Assembly: GCA_037074705.1 (NCBI GenBank)
Contig: CM073592.1
Location: 53,366,129 to 53,430,128, forward strand
Reading direction: 5' to 3'
DNA: 64,000 nucleotides
DNA from: Zhengitettix transpicula
Lineage: Eukaryota > Arthropoda > Insecta > Orthoptera > Tetrigidae
The position numbers and the translations under genes were made by a program. Each line of letters opens with the position of its first letter. Within the stretch, counting starts at the first letter, position 1. Of this stretch, positions 24,780 through 36,600 are shown one piece after another. Below the pieces are notes generated by a model. That model had not been told where the DNA came from, searched no databases, and was given only the letters and a program-made list of their open reading frames with translations.

Positions 24780-27490
24780 TAGTTAATCATTTACACGGGG
24801 AAAACTGTCTTTCTTATTAAAATTAGTTCCGTCTGTGCGTTATTTAGGAAGTTATTTTATTTGAGATGAGAACAAGAAATGCACGTGGATATTGGTAATT
24901 GCATTAGACTTCAGCTACTGTTTCTTCTTCATATTATAGAAAGACATTTAATTGTGTTTACGGGACTTTATATGAAAACTTATGGAACGAATAAAAAAAT
25001 GATTGACTATAATTTTACATTTGTAATTATTGTAAGTACAGTAATTATTGATTTATAAAAAATAATTACGAAGAAGATGAATATGGGAACGCCAACATCA
25101 TTACGCTTAAAAAAAATTGATTTGAAGAAAAATAAATAAAATTAAAAAATAGTTTTTAATTTAAATAAAAATTAATTATTTAATATCGAAAATTACTAAA
25201 TTAAGTACCACATTATTAATTTAATTTAGTGAATTTTCAAACAATGCAACCTGGCGATAGCACATTTAGGGATGGGGGGGGTCGAGTTGCGTTACATAAA
25301 AATAACGAAACAAATCGGGGGGTTAAGGATAAATGACATCTCTGGCAACGCCGGGCACTCAGCTAGTATTAAATAATTTACAAAATATTTTCATTGTTTA
25401 GTTATTCAAGTAAATATATTATACTAAATTTATTTATTTGTTTGCAATTCAACATTTTATTGTCTTTTTCATATATTTCTTAAATAATTGTTAGATACGT
25501 CTGAAATGGTCCTTAAACTAAGGAATGAAACGTTATGTATTTCAGTTGTTTGTATATTTAAATATTTTATAAAGAAATTCTGACTTATGACCAATTTCCA
25601 CTCATTTTATTTTAATACAAGTCCGATAAAGAGCAATTTTAAATTAAATTCTTATTTGTATGATTAGTTAAAGAAGTCAGGTTCTATGTAATTTAATTAC
25701 GAGCGCTTCTGTGAAAGCAGTTTTTATTTACCAAAAAAAAACGAAAGACTCGGCATTTATGTTTGAAGCTATAATTTTAATTACACTACGAGTTTAAATA
25801 CAGTTTGGAACAGATAATTCTAATTTCCTACGGGAGAAAAATTAATCACATCAGTGAAATACAACTCTGTATGACAATCACCTTCGCATACTGAGCATCG
25901 GAACGAATTTCGTACGTAGCTTCCAGCTCCGGGGTAAAAAGATGAATGCTCTTATGCAGAACCCCGCCCACGCACGCATCCAATTCGAAGAGGAGAGGAA
26001 GAGCTAATATAGAAGAGAGTTTGGGGAACGTCTATCAACTAATGGTGGCAGCCGTTAATGTGATGTAGCTCTCAGTGCTACCAACAAAACACGAGGGGTT
26101 TCACCCCTGCCCACTGGGAGACTCCGGCAATCACATTCAATCTTTCTTCTAGTTTAGTTCCTGTAATGTGTTTCACAAATCATTGCCTCGTGTTTCCTGA
26201 CTATTACCATTACCTGATCATCTATTACGTTTGTTCAACCTTTATTATACTGTTTAATTACTGATTTTACTATCATTTTTACGGTCGTACCTTGAAAAAT
26301 TTGTGACAACGAAAAATTTCCCAATTCAACAGTGTATTTATTGTATATAAAAATATACACTACAAAAGCAAAATTATAAAGAGCTGTGAAAATATAAAAC
26401 CCGTATAAGAAAAAGACGCAAGGAAACATCCAACAGGTCAAGCGGAAATAAGAATTAAATACTAGGTTTTTACATTTAACAACAAAAATAATTTAATCCC
26501 TCAATTTTGCTTTTACTAATTATCTGTGTATTTCAGTTTAATTTTTCAATCTTGAATTAGAAATGTAAAAAAAATTAATTTTGAAACGGTTTAAAAATTT
26601 ATTTCATACATTACCAAATGTTTTTTAGTCATTAACCGGCTATAATGCTAAAACTCTTTGTACATATTCCTGGATTTCAGTTACTAGTTGTACTGACAAG
26701 TGATTTATTTTTTCATCAATATTATTCCTTGAGCAAATTTCAAATTTTTGACAGATAAATTTCTTATTAATTTGACATTTTTAACATCGTATCCCGCTCA
26801 AAAAAAAACCTGCTTTGAAAGATTGTATTCACGGCTAATTGTGTGTATGGATCAATTCGGAGTCCAATATAATAAATAAAAATGTAAGTATGAGTGAACT
26901 TTCCTCATTTAATCTAAAATGAATGGTGTAATTTCAACCAACCTAGGTTGGTTAAGAGGCCTCTAGTACCCATGTGAGTGGGGTTGTAGGGGGTCTGTCA
27001 TTTCAAAAAAGTTCAAAAACAGCCAATAAATAGTTTCCTGGATCGCTAAGGCTTGACATGGACTGGGGATGAGAATGGGTTAGTTAAAAAATATTCCAAT
27101 TAGTGTCTATAAATTCCTCTTCCGGTCTAATACCAAATAAATACCCGGGAAACTCCAAGCATTCGTCCAGCAAAATAAAAATCATAAAATTGTCAGTAAT
27201 TTTGGCTGATGTCGCCGAAAACTTATTAGAATGTATAACTGAAGTCGTTTTCTACAAAACACATGTAATATCGTAGGGAAAATTAGTCATAGTTAAAAGA
27301 ATCTATATTGACGTTTATATTATTATATATTAAAATTATTATACATACAATTGTCTGTAGCTGACGGACACCATAACTACACATAAAGGAATTGCTATTG
27401 TCATTTGAGCACTTGAACATTTTTTTAAATTTTAATATTATTGAAAATTGGAAGTCAGAATTTATTTATACTACATTAAAATTTGTAATA
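24780..27490. other. No recognisable gene
   Basis: AT-rich, with a Helitron-like end at 25230-25366, half of a fold-back family at about 25505-25545, a GC-richer patch at 25880-26150 and an 18-bp palindrome at 26937. Confidence 0.5.
25230..25366 (+). mobile_element. Helitron-like 3' end
   Basis: Ends CTGGCAACGCCGGGCACTCA followed by GCTAG and a T. The hairpin (CTGG/CCGG) and CTAG-T junction match Helitron 3' ends; the body (ATGGGGGGGGTCGAG, GGGGGTTAAGGAT) resembles 10300-10700. Confidence 0.4.
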
Positions 27491-27497
27491 AACTAAA

Positions 27498-27619
27498 TAC
27501 ATAAAGTTTCATCCCTTGGTTTAAGGATCTCTTCAGCTATTAAACAACTAAAATATATTCCATGGCCGAAATATACATCTAAATAGGTCCCTAAAGTAAG
27601 GAATGAAACGTTATGTATA
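27498..27619. repeat. Short fold-back element, CGTTTCATTCCTT family
   Basis: Left arm 27498-27530 and right arm 27587-27619 are inverted (ATACATAAAGTTTCATCCCT against ATACATAACGTTTCATTCCT). Single arms occur at about 21905 and 25505. Confidence 0.7.
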
Positions 27620-27719
27620 TTAACTTACTGTAAATTTTAATTTATTATTTAATAAATATAAGTAAATTTAATACCATCCAGATAAAATTCAATTTTTAAT
27701 AATAATTTTCAATACTGAA

Positions 27720-27880
27720 ATTGCTTTTGAGTTCGACACCTCGATAGTGCGGTTGAGTCGAACTCACAGCTCTTACGTTTTTAACCACCTGACGAAAGGA
27801 ACAAGAATTCCAGAAACGTTGTGTGGTATTCTCACTTCATTTCGTCTGTTATTTGGCAATTTTATCTCATTTATTTTCAA
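27720..27880 (+). repeat. Half copy of the CACCTGAC fold-back family
   Basis: GCTTTTGAGTTCGACACCT, GCTCTTACG, CCACCTGACGAAAGGAACAA, GAATTCC, GAAACGTTGTGTGGTATT and GTCTGTTATTTGGC in family order. Only one arm is recognisable. Confidence 0.7.
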
Positions 27881-28984
27881 TATTATCGCTATGAGGCGAA
27901 ATAAAATCTCAATTTTGGAATTGTATTCCGTTTGTACGGCATTTATTTTTATAAATTATGGGAATGGCAAGCTCATTCTACGAGTTCGTAACAGAAATTC
28001 AAACGCGTGTATGTGTATAGGGACCGTAAACTATTTTCCGTAATAATAAAACAAAAATAAATTAAGACTCAGAAAAATTTATTTCCGTTTCTGTTAAATT
28101 TTATTCATAAACAATCACGGGATAGAAAACATTATCATATTACAACAATTACAGTTATTGAAATAAAGTTTTATTCAGAGTTTTTAATTATATTTTATCC
28201 AATCACGTCTCCTGCGGGGCGTTGTTTCCCGAACATCATCAAGCTTCCTATCGTGGAAAACACTGGCCCTCATCTACAGAGTAACAGAAAACCTATTAGT
28301 TTTAATTAGACTCGGTGTCTTACGCCACCTGTGTGGCTTTCTTTGTCTCGGCTCAGACGAAAGTTTTCCAGTTTTCTCTCACATTAATCTAGAGCGCAGT
28401 ACGCCCGTTCAATGTTCGATGCCAATAGCCTTCCAGTTGTTTATTTGTCAGGTCAGATTGGAACAGGGGATTGCGGACAATTTAATTCGTCGACTTAAAA
28501 ATACGTTCCCGCCACCGGAAGAAAAAAAGGGGGGTGAATTTTCTTCACATTAATCAGTCAAAAAAAAAATTGCTATCGAGATTAAAACGCGATAGTTAAT
28601 TAAAATAACGGGCTCATTCGCAAAGAAACGCAACGCTTTTTTCCCCTGAATTTAATATTTTTAATTGGCTGATCGGATATACTTAGGCGGTCATAGAAAG
28701 TAACAATCAATTCACATAACATCGCACGGGATACTATGTCTGGATAAAAACTGTAACGTACTATTTTGTTAAAGACGCGTTATTTTTCAATTGACCTAAT
28801 TAGAAAACATAAAAGTAACAATGCATCAAGTGTTTGTACAGTAGGAATAATCCACCCCTTTCAAATCCCTTTCTATGCTATTATTCCCTATGGGAATGCC
28901 CTATATATCACCTATCTTCAAGAAACTCTCTCACAAGACCATACATTACCCTATACATAGCGTAGAAGTTAAACCTTTCTTTCA
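27881..28984. other. No recognisable gene
   Basis: AT-rich with a GC-richer patch at 28200-28520. At 28850-28975 a short stretch (CCCCTTTCAAATCCCTTTCT) resembles the reverse strand of the 0.5-kb repeat head. Confidence 0.45.
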
Positions 28985-29145
28985 GCTTTGCTTTTGAGTT
29001 CGTCACCTGGTTAACGGGGTGAGTTGTTCTAACGACTCTTCAATTACTTGAATCACCTGACGAAAGCAACGAAATGATTTCAGAAATGTTGTGTGGTATT
29101 TATTTAGCACCTATTTTTGTCTGTTATTTGGCTACTTATTTATTT
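28985..29145 (+). repeat. Half copy of the CACCTGAC fold-back family
   Basis: GCTTTTGAGTTCGTCACCTG, GACTCTTCAATTACTTGAAT, CACCTGACGAAAGCAAC, AGAAATGTTGTGTGGTATTT and GTCTGTTATTTGGCTA in the same order as 27720. Confidence 0.7.
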
Positions 29146-32100
29146 AATTATAAAAAAAAGATGGAGTCAAGAACACGCTGGCTTTCGTCACGTAACAATC
29201 GAGCGCGGTTTGTACGTTCGACAATGGAAACAGTTACACATGGCAAATCATCAACATATCACTACACGAATAAATATAAAACATTTAATTACACTATTTG
29301 CGATGACCTTTACGATTTGCTATAACAGAACCGCACACAAACCTTGGCCATAACCTTCAACAACAAAAAAGTAGATATTCGCTTTTTATATTTATAGGCT
29401 TTCCAATATCGATTAAAAGTATTATATAAGCTATATGTTCCATTAAACACTCGATAATGGGATCTTTTTTATAGCTTCCCTCCAATGCCAACTACTAAAG
29501 TGCCAGAGAATGAAAATTTGTTGAGCCATTCTTCCATCTTTCGCTATAGCCCATCTGTAACTGATCTGCTGTGCACGTTCGTAAAGGATTGCAATCAGCT
29601 ATAAACAGACTCGAGCGGCTCCCGCCCATTTCATGTAACGTACATGGCTGCTATGAATTTATATCCTTGTGTGAGCAAGCTATCGACTACTCTCTCGCAG
29701 AGCAGTTAAATTTCCCCGGGGTCGACGGATACACGGCCTAGTAGAATCCGGTGCAAACATCTTGAAATATCGTACTACGGAAAGCTCCTCTAAGTCCTGC
29801 TAATTGCCTTCTATAGCATGTAAATCGTCTTCATGCCTGGTAGTCAGCTTTGTTTACTCATGCAATTAATGCGAACTTTAAAGCTTATTTAGAATGTCTA
29901 CTATTTTCTTAATGGGACATTAGGCAACATTCTTTTGTACATACATCTGTATGTTAAGCAATCAGTATTCTAATTCTCCCTCTTTACATTGTTACTTTTA
30001 TGAGATCACTCTACCTTAGCCTAACTTTTCCCTTCTGTATACAAGGGTTGAATTTTGACAGTTTCTTAAAATACTACTGATCTCTGACAATATAACCTTG
30101 TAGCACTGTAGTTGGTATGCATTTTAAGTTTCCATCATTTTTGTTTTCACATGAAGAATTCCTTATTTCTCTGACACCATCAAACTTTTAACTGCAGCCT
30201 TATTTAAATCATACATTAATTTTATATTTAACTTTTATTGATTTAGAAATACTTTTATTAGTCATAAACCCTAGTTTTAAGTTTTAATGGAACCTAACAT
30301 TGTCACATGAAAAACACAAATTAATTAATTTCTCAATTTTAATTCAACGAAATATGATAAATTTGCTTGATCTGTTACACAAGACACTCAAAACCTTTGG
30401 AAAAACATTTTGTAGCAGCATTATAATGCTTGTAGTTTCTTTGTATTAGGCTTTAGTTTATATGGCTAACCATTATCAATATTTTATAATCTGTATTGCA
30501 AAATTGAGTTATACGTCCAGTTAATATTGGAAACATTCCAACCATCTAACAATCAGGCATTGCCCTACATTTTACATTTAACAAACCCACAGTCCACTTT
30601 CCGAATGTATTGTCAACAACTACTGCAGAGTCAAATTGAACAGACGTTAATTCCCATCAGATTTCTGCCTATTCTTTCAAACTAATAAGTTTATACCCTA
30701 TATCCTAATGTTATACACATTTGAGAAACTGGCTTTGCAACATGTCTAAATATTTCATGAAAACCCCGAGGACTTAATATTTTCCAGAATTTCAGATTAT
30801 ATATTTTTCTTCTCAATTTCCTAAGGAGAAATCAGTGTCACATAATGGGCATACCCACTTTTTTTTCGATAACCACCAACCAAATTAGACAGTATACTCT
30901 TCCAAATTTCTGTATTTTCCTTCCATATCATAAGAAGTAGTGTAGCACGTTTTCAGCCTACCCTTATTTTAATCCAAAATTTACATAAATTCTGTCACTC
31001 ACAAAAAGTGACACCTGGGACAGGTCATCCCTCCCCCACACCACATCACTGAAAGTAATAAATTTATGTTCATAATTATTATTAATTTTATCAATGCACT
31101 AGTCATTAAAATATACCATATCATCAAACTTTCATAATTTATTACTTTTTCAATTGTGATTCTTGTATTTAAGTGAGTTAAAAGTAACTACACCATCATC
31201 AAGAGACTATTACTCAAATGTAAATGTAATATTCAAAGACAAATAGGATCTACATCAGTCGGTGACATTTTTGCAACAATACTGTAACCTATTTGTATAA
31301 TAGGCAATAGTCTACCACAAAAGTAATTCATCCCCAACACATACTTTAATTATATTTATTCTAAATTTAGTGCTTTTCTTGAGTGGAGTTAGCATGTTTG
31401 CAGCCTGAACAAAATAACTATTTCTTGTGACACTCAAAACAATATTGGACAATATAATGACTATTTCAGAAATGATATTGCTTAGTACTCAAAGTAAACT
31501 AAACTCAATAATTTTGTAAGGTTATATTTTTTAACTCTTGTAAAGAGCTTATAGCCATGCTATTAAATGTAATATGGATTGTTTGAAATCAATTGAAAAA
31601 TCCATAATAGAATTCTCACCTTGCTCCAATATCACATGTCATTTCACTCTAACATCAACCCTCTCTTTTGTTTCATATCACATTGATAAAAAAGTACCAT
31701 GAAAAGTGAAGAATTTGATCAAATTATATATACACTTCTTGAATAAATACATTAAATTCACAATGCGTATTTGAAACGATATACTTCCTGTATTCTTATA
31801 ATGCATACAATTAACCATTTAAATTTACCTTGAATATTACAAATAAAACTCACATATACTATGAAACATTAAAAAAGTTCAAGTAATCAATCCACTAGCA
31901 GTCAAAGCCAAATACTAATTATTTTGGTCAGGAGATAAAAATAGCATTATAATATAATTTTTGTATTCTACTAAAATAAAAATGCACAAAACAAAAGTCA
32001 TATATTTATTTTCAAAGTACACTGGGTTTCAGTAGGTAGTAATAGACATGCTATAATAATTTTTTATTATGCTAAGTCCATCTTGAAAACTTAAAATAGT

Positions 32101-32937
32101 AAACATATAAATATAAAATAAACACAATTAAAAATAAATTAATGGTTTACAAATCAAATTCTATATTTCATCATATATAAAGCATGCACAACTTAAATAT
32201 TCCAGTATAATTTGAGCAATATGATGTACACTATACTTCATGAAGGCTTCATTTTATGGCGGCAGCCCAAATATTTTACATTTCATTCAAATTCATTACA
32301 AGTTAAATTGATTGCACAGCAATTATCCTAAACTATTATTATTCACAAACTTTGTCCACTAGAGTAATTACCAGTCATGGTTAAAACCAATTATCAGACT
32401 TGAAAGGTTTTGAAAACAAGTACAAAACACAATCTTTCATATAATATAAGTCTATAAATATACTTTAATGTTGTATAATAAATATATAATTTCAAACATC
32501 AAAGTAAATATACAGGCAGAAATTATTTCAGGTAGTTCAATATAAAGGAAGATCTGCAATGTACAACATTTCTTTCCTCCCATGTGTCATGTAAAATGCT
32601 GATATACCTATATAATATAATGTTTATAAAATTATATCATATTTTAAATATAATAAAGAGTTTTGAAGGTAAAAATACTATAATAATTTGCTAATGAATC
32701 AACTACATTACCTAGAGCATGCTGACAAACTAAGGCTTTCACTCACACACATCAGTTCTTATAATACAAATTATAAATATTTAAAAATCATCTTAGACTT
32801 AAATAAAATACTTACGTGTGACATATATAAAGTTTAATATCAATAAGTAAATATCTTAGTTGTAAAAAAACACACATTCTTGTTCTTCAACTAAACTATT
32901 ACAAGTTCTATGCAACAGATCACAAGATTGGCAACTT
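29146..32937. other. Unique AT-rich DNA; right part may be 3' UTR of the Myb/SANT-like gene
   Basis: No repeats or protein-like frames recognised. The first clear minus-strand AATAAA downstream of the stop lies around 32060 and another near 32005, so a long 3' UTR of nearly 0.9 kb would be possible. Confidence 0.35.
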
Positions 32938-33641
32938 CTATTCACTTTCTGAACTGTATTTCTTCTTTGTAGTGGTACCAAGCTTGACCAAAAGCAATTC
33001 CAGCAAGTCACCTATTCTCTTCTTATACAAATTGTCTTCTCGCAAAAGCTCTTCCATACGTTGAAACCTTAGTTCTTGCTGCACTCTGTCCTCATCATGC
33101 ATTTCTCGAATGGAATTAATTAATCTCGCAGTCCAATCTTCAAGCTTATTACAACCACCTGGTGACACAGGATCAGGTGAAGCTTGATGTGAAGATGAAC
33201 TTGGAGATGGTGAATTGTCATGAGTTGGAGGTGGAGGTACTAAAGGCTCCAGGGGCAAAGGTTGTAAAGGAGGTGGCGTTGGAGGTTTGGTATCTGGAAG
33301 CATCGGTTGCTTCTTGTTTCTCAACAAATTATCTAATCTGTCCCAATATGGAGGTTTGGCTTTCCTTGTTCCTCCTTCACTGATGTATTTCACATGAGCA
33401 AAATATGAACGCTCTAAGTTCCTCCATTTCTGATAACATTTCTGACCACCCTCTTTCAGGTCAGGACAAATTAGAAAGCCCCTTTTTTCCATCATTTTAT
33501 ACACATATTCAAAAACATCTTTCTTTTTTTGCCTCCCATTATTCAGTTGAGTTTGTACATAATCACCACCAACAATTTCAATAAACACTTCCGTAGCATC
33601 AATGTCCTTCTTTGATGGAATTTTGGAGTTCCATATATGGC
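32938..33641 (-). CDS. Exon 8 of the Myb/SANT-like gene: DNA-binding domain, Pro-rich linker, C-terminus
   Basis: Acceptor TTTCTCAG at 33642, then HIWNSKIPSKK..., the whole trihelix-like domain in one exon, a linker with runs of Pro (TPPPLQPLPLEP, VPPPPTH), a Ser-rich patch, and a helical tail ending TTKKKYSSESE before TAG (32940-32938). The open frame continues upstream of the acceptor to 33738, but that part reads as intron (hydrophobic, AT-rich, no use in the joined frame). Confidence 0.88.
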
Positions 33642-36600
33642 CTGAGAAATAGAAAATAAATACCCATAATTTAGTAATAGCTGGGAAAATGAAAAGCACT
33701 GTTGATATGATTATAAATTGCTCAGACCAATTTGACAATCTTCAATTTGACTAATTATTACATTTACTACAAAGTGTATGTCTTCAAGTTATAAGTTCAC
33801 TCAATCTCTGTATTATAAATATTAATAAGTGTTCCACCTACAAGCAGGTCCTTGTACTCAGTCTGTAATTATCATTCTCCACCATGTCCTGCCAGAGCTT
33901 ATACCTTCATTGCCCAATATCTTCCTCTTTCACCCTACATATAGCAACTGCTCTTCTTCCATTGCCTCGAACTCCTTCAATTATGTCACATAATAACCAA
34001 TTTCTCCTTATCGTGTTTTCAATCCAGTTGACCATTCTCGTAAAAATTGTACTTTTAAAATATTCCCAGGCACAATATTTACTGAATTTATTGTAACCAG
34101 TGAAGATTTTAAAATTTGTTTTTGAATCCATTTTACAGATTATTGGGGGAAACAGCCACCAAAGTCTTCTTTAACTTTATTTTGGCATAATAAAAATCAA
34201 ATTGAAGACTGTCAAATTGAAGACTGTCAAATTGGTCTACACTATAATTTTCTAATCAAATGAAACAATTAGTCATTAAAATTAACACAATCATATTCAT
34301 CTGGCTTTTTAAAAATATATGTGTGAAAAACACCAGACTATTAGTCAGTAAATTTATTATAAAATTTAAAACATTATAATTTAACAAACACAAAATTTCA
34401 TCCCTAATTGGGACCTCATCAAGTGTACATTACAATTAAATTTATTATATATAGATAGGTAAGAGAGACAGTTGACTAACCTGAAATCAACAGTTGGTCC
34501 AGTTGGGCTGAGGAGTGAAAAAATTCATGCCCAGCCGGGATGCAGTTCAGACCTTCCTTCTAGACAAATGGGGCTCAGGTCCTTAAAAATTTAAAATACT
34601 TTCACTCCTCAGCCCTATTGGACCAACTGTTGATTTCAGGTAAGTCGACTTCAGTGTATCTCTGTTCTATCTAAATGTGTTATTTAATTTGACCTCATCA
34701 AATTTTCCTTAAGTGTTTTATATATTACATATACATACAAATAACACATTTGGATAGAAAAGAGAGAAAGTGATGCCAACTTATGTAAAATAAATTGTTG
34801 GTCCAGTCTGGCATAAAGGGAAGATCAAATTTTAGAGGGCCTGAGCCTCCTCCGTCAGAAAGGAAAATTTGAGGTTTGTGCCGGCTGGGCACATATTTTC
34901 GATCTTCCCTCCTGATAAATTGAACTTCTACCTATGCCAGATTGAACCAAATATTGATTTCAGGTAAGTCCGCATTGCTGTCTCTCTTTCCTATTCAAAT
35001 GTGTTATTTAATAGATACAGACTTCAATAAATGTATGTTAATCTAAATTTTCATATAAAAAATATTAATGAATTTAATTGAAATGTACACCTGAAAGGGA
35101 CAAAATTAGGGACAAAGCAATGTGTTTGTTAAATAATAATTGGAGATAGAAGTCTCACTTCAATTTTATGGCTTATGAGATAAGTTTTGGGGGGGAAAAA
35201 CATTAATAAATTTTCATGCAGAAAATGGCAATGTTCATTTATAAAATATTAGCATAAATATAGTGAGTATTATAATTAATTATTTATTCATAACATTATT
35301 GGTTACTTACCCTTGCTAGTTCCAACCTTCGATTTGACAGAAACTAAGCTGATTCCAACTTCAGGTTTGGGATAGATTTCTTGTCCTACAAAGAAAACAA
35401 ATTAATTTTCAACTACTGCTAACAATTGAACGAAGAAATTTTTAAAAAATTATTATTCACTGGTACCTGTAGATTGCAGACCATTGGCATTGTGATAGCC
35501 ATAAAAATTTCCATTTAACTGGAGTGCAGCATGCAGAAGCTCCTTTGTATAGCCCAATTCTGAAATTGAAATTATTTCTGGTACAGAGCCAATTTTTCCG
35601 TAACATTATAATAAAATGAAAATTAACACTACAAATTGCAATCTTCAGGTGCAAATATAAAAAAATTGGGAAGTTGATTTGTACAATTTTGAATATCAAA
35701 AATGTTAAGAGAACAATTTTTATAAACATATTTATAATACAATTATGTGAATATATATTAAAAAATTACATGCAATTTATTTCTTGTCATATCAATAAAT
35801 AATTAAAATTGTGTGTACAGCTTTCTATAGCTGAAGTGAGTGTTATATACACAATGCTGTTGAGACTACGGTTGAAAGTTGAAATTATCACTGAAAAGTT
35901 ATTAAAGTAAATGATAAAAATAATTTACAATAATAAGGCATCATAAATTCTATTTTAATTATTTGTATCACTTTTTACATTTCTAGCTGAATTATTCAAT
36001 CTTATATTTTAATGTTGAATAATATTTACATTCTTCATATTTTTATTTAAATAAATGTATTTGGACACAATTGAATAATTTTGAACATTAAATTCTGTAA
36101 CAACAGCCTACTAGACAGAGGTGGCAAAGGACGCCATCAAAACACTGTATATCAATGAATATTTAATCCACTTTAAGCTTGTTTTCATCAAATTTCAAAA
36201 ATCAGATATAAAATAATGCAGAATTTTATGTAGAATGTTTTGTTATGTTTCACGTAAAAGCCATTTTTGTTCTATTATGATTATTGAAAAAATTATCAAA
36301 ATGAAAAAATTAACTGTTCCTAAAATTCTCCAAATTTATTTATTTGAATATTTCACTAATTTAACATTTTGATGCAGTTTGAATAATTAAATTGAGACCT
36401 TTTTCTATGATTTACCTATTTATATAAAACCCACACTCACAGATAATTAGTTTCAGGAACAGATCACTTGACACACTGCCAATGGTACACTTAAGGATAA
36501 TATATTATTATAACCCATGTCACAAACATTAACTTTTGGAGGAAATATTTTGAGCAATACTCCTGACATTTTCTGAATGTTGCTCATCCATTCATTTCAC

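Noticed and set aside
33162..33383. Plus-strand frame opposite the Myb/SANT-like last exon
   Set aside because: Antisense shadow of the Pro-rich coding segment.
35457..35729. 90-codon minus-strand frame
   Set aside because: Overlaps exon 6 of the Myb/SANT-like gene in a different frame; the exon with matching splice phases is preferred.
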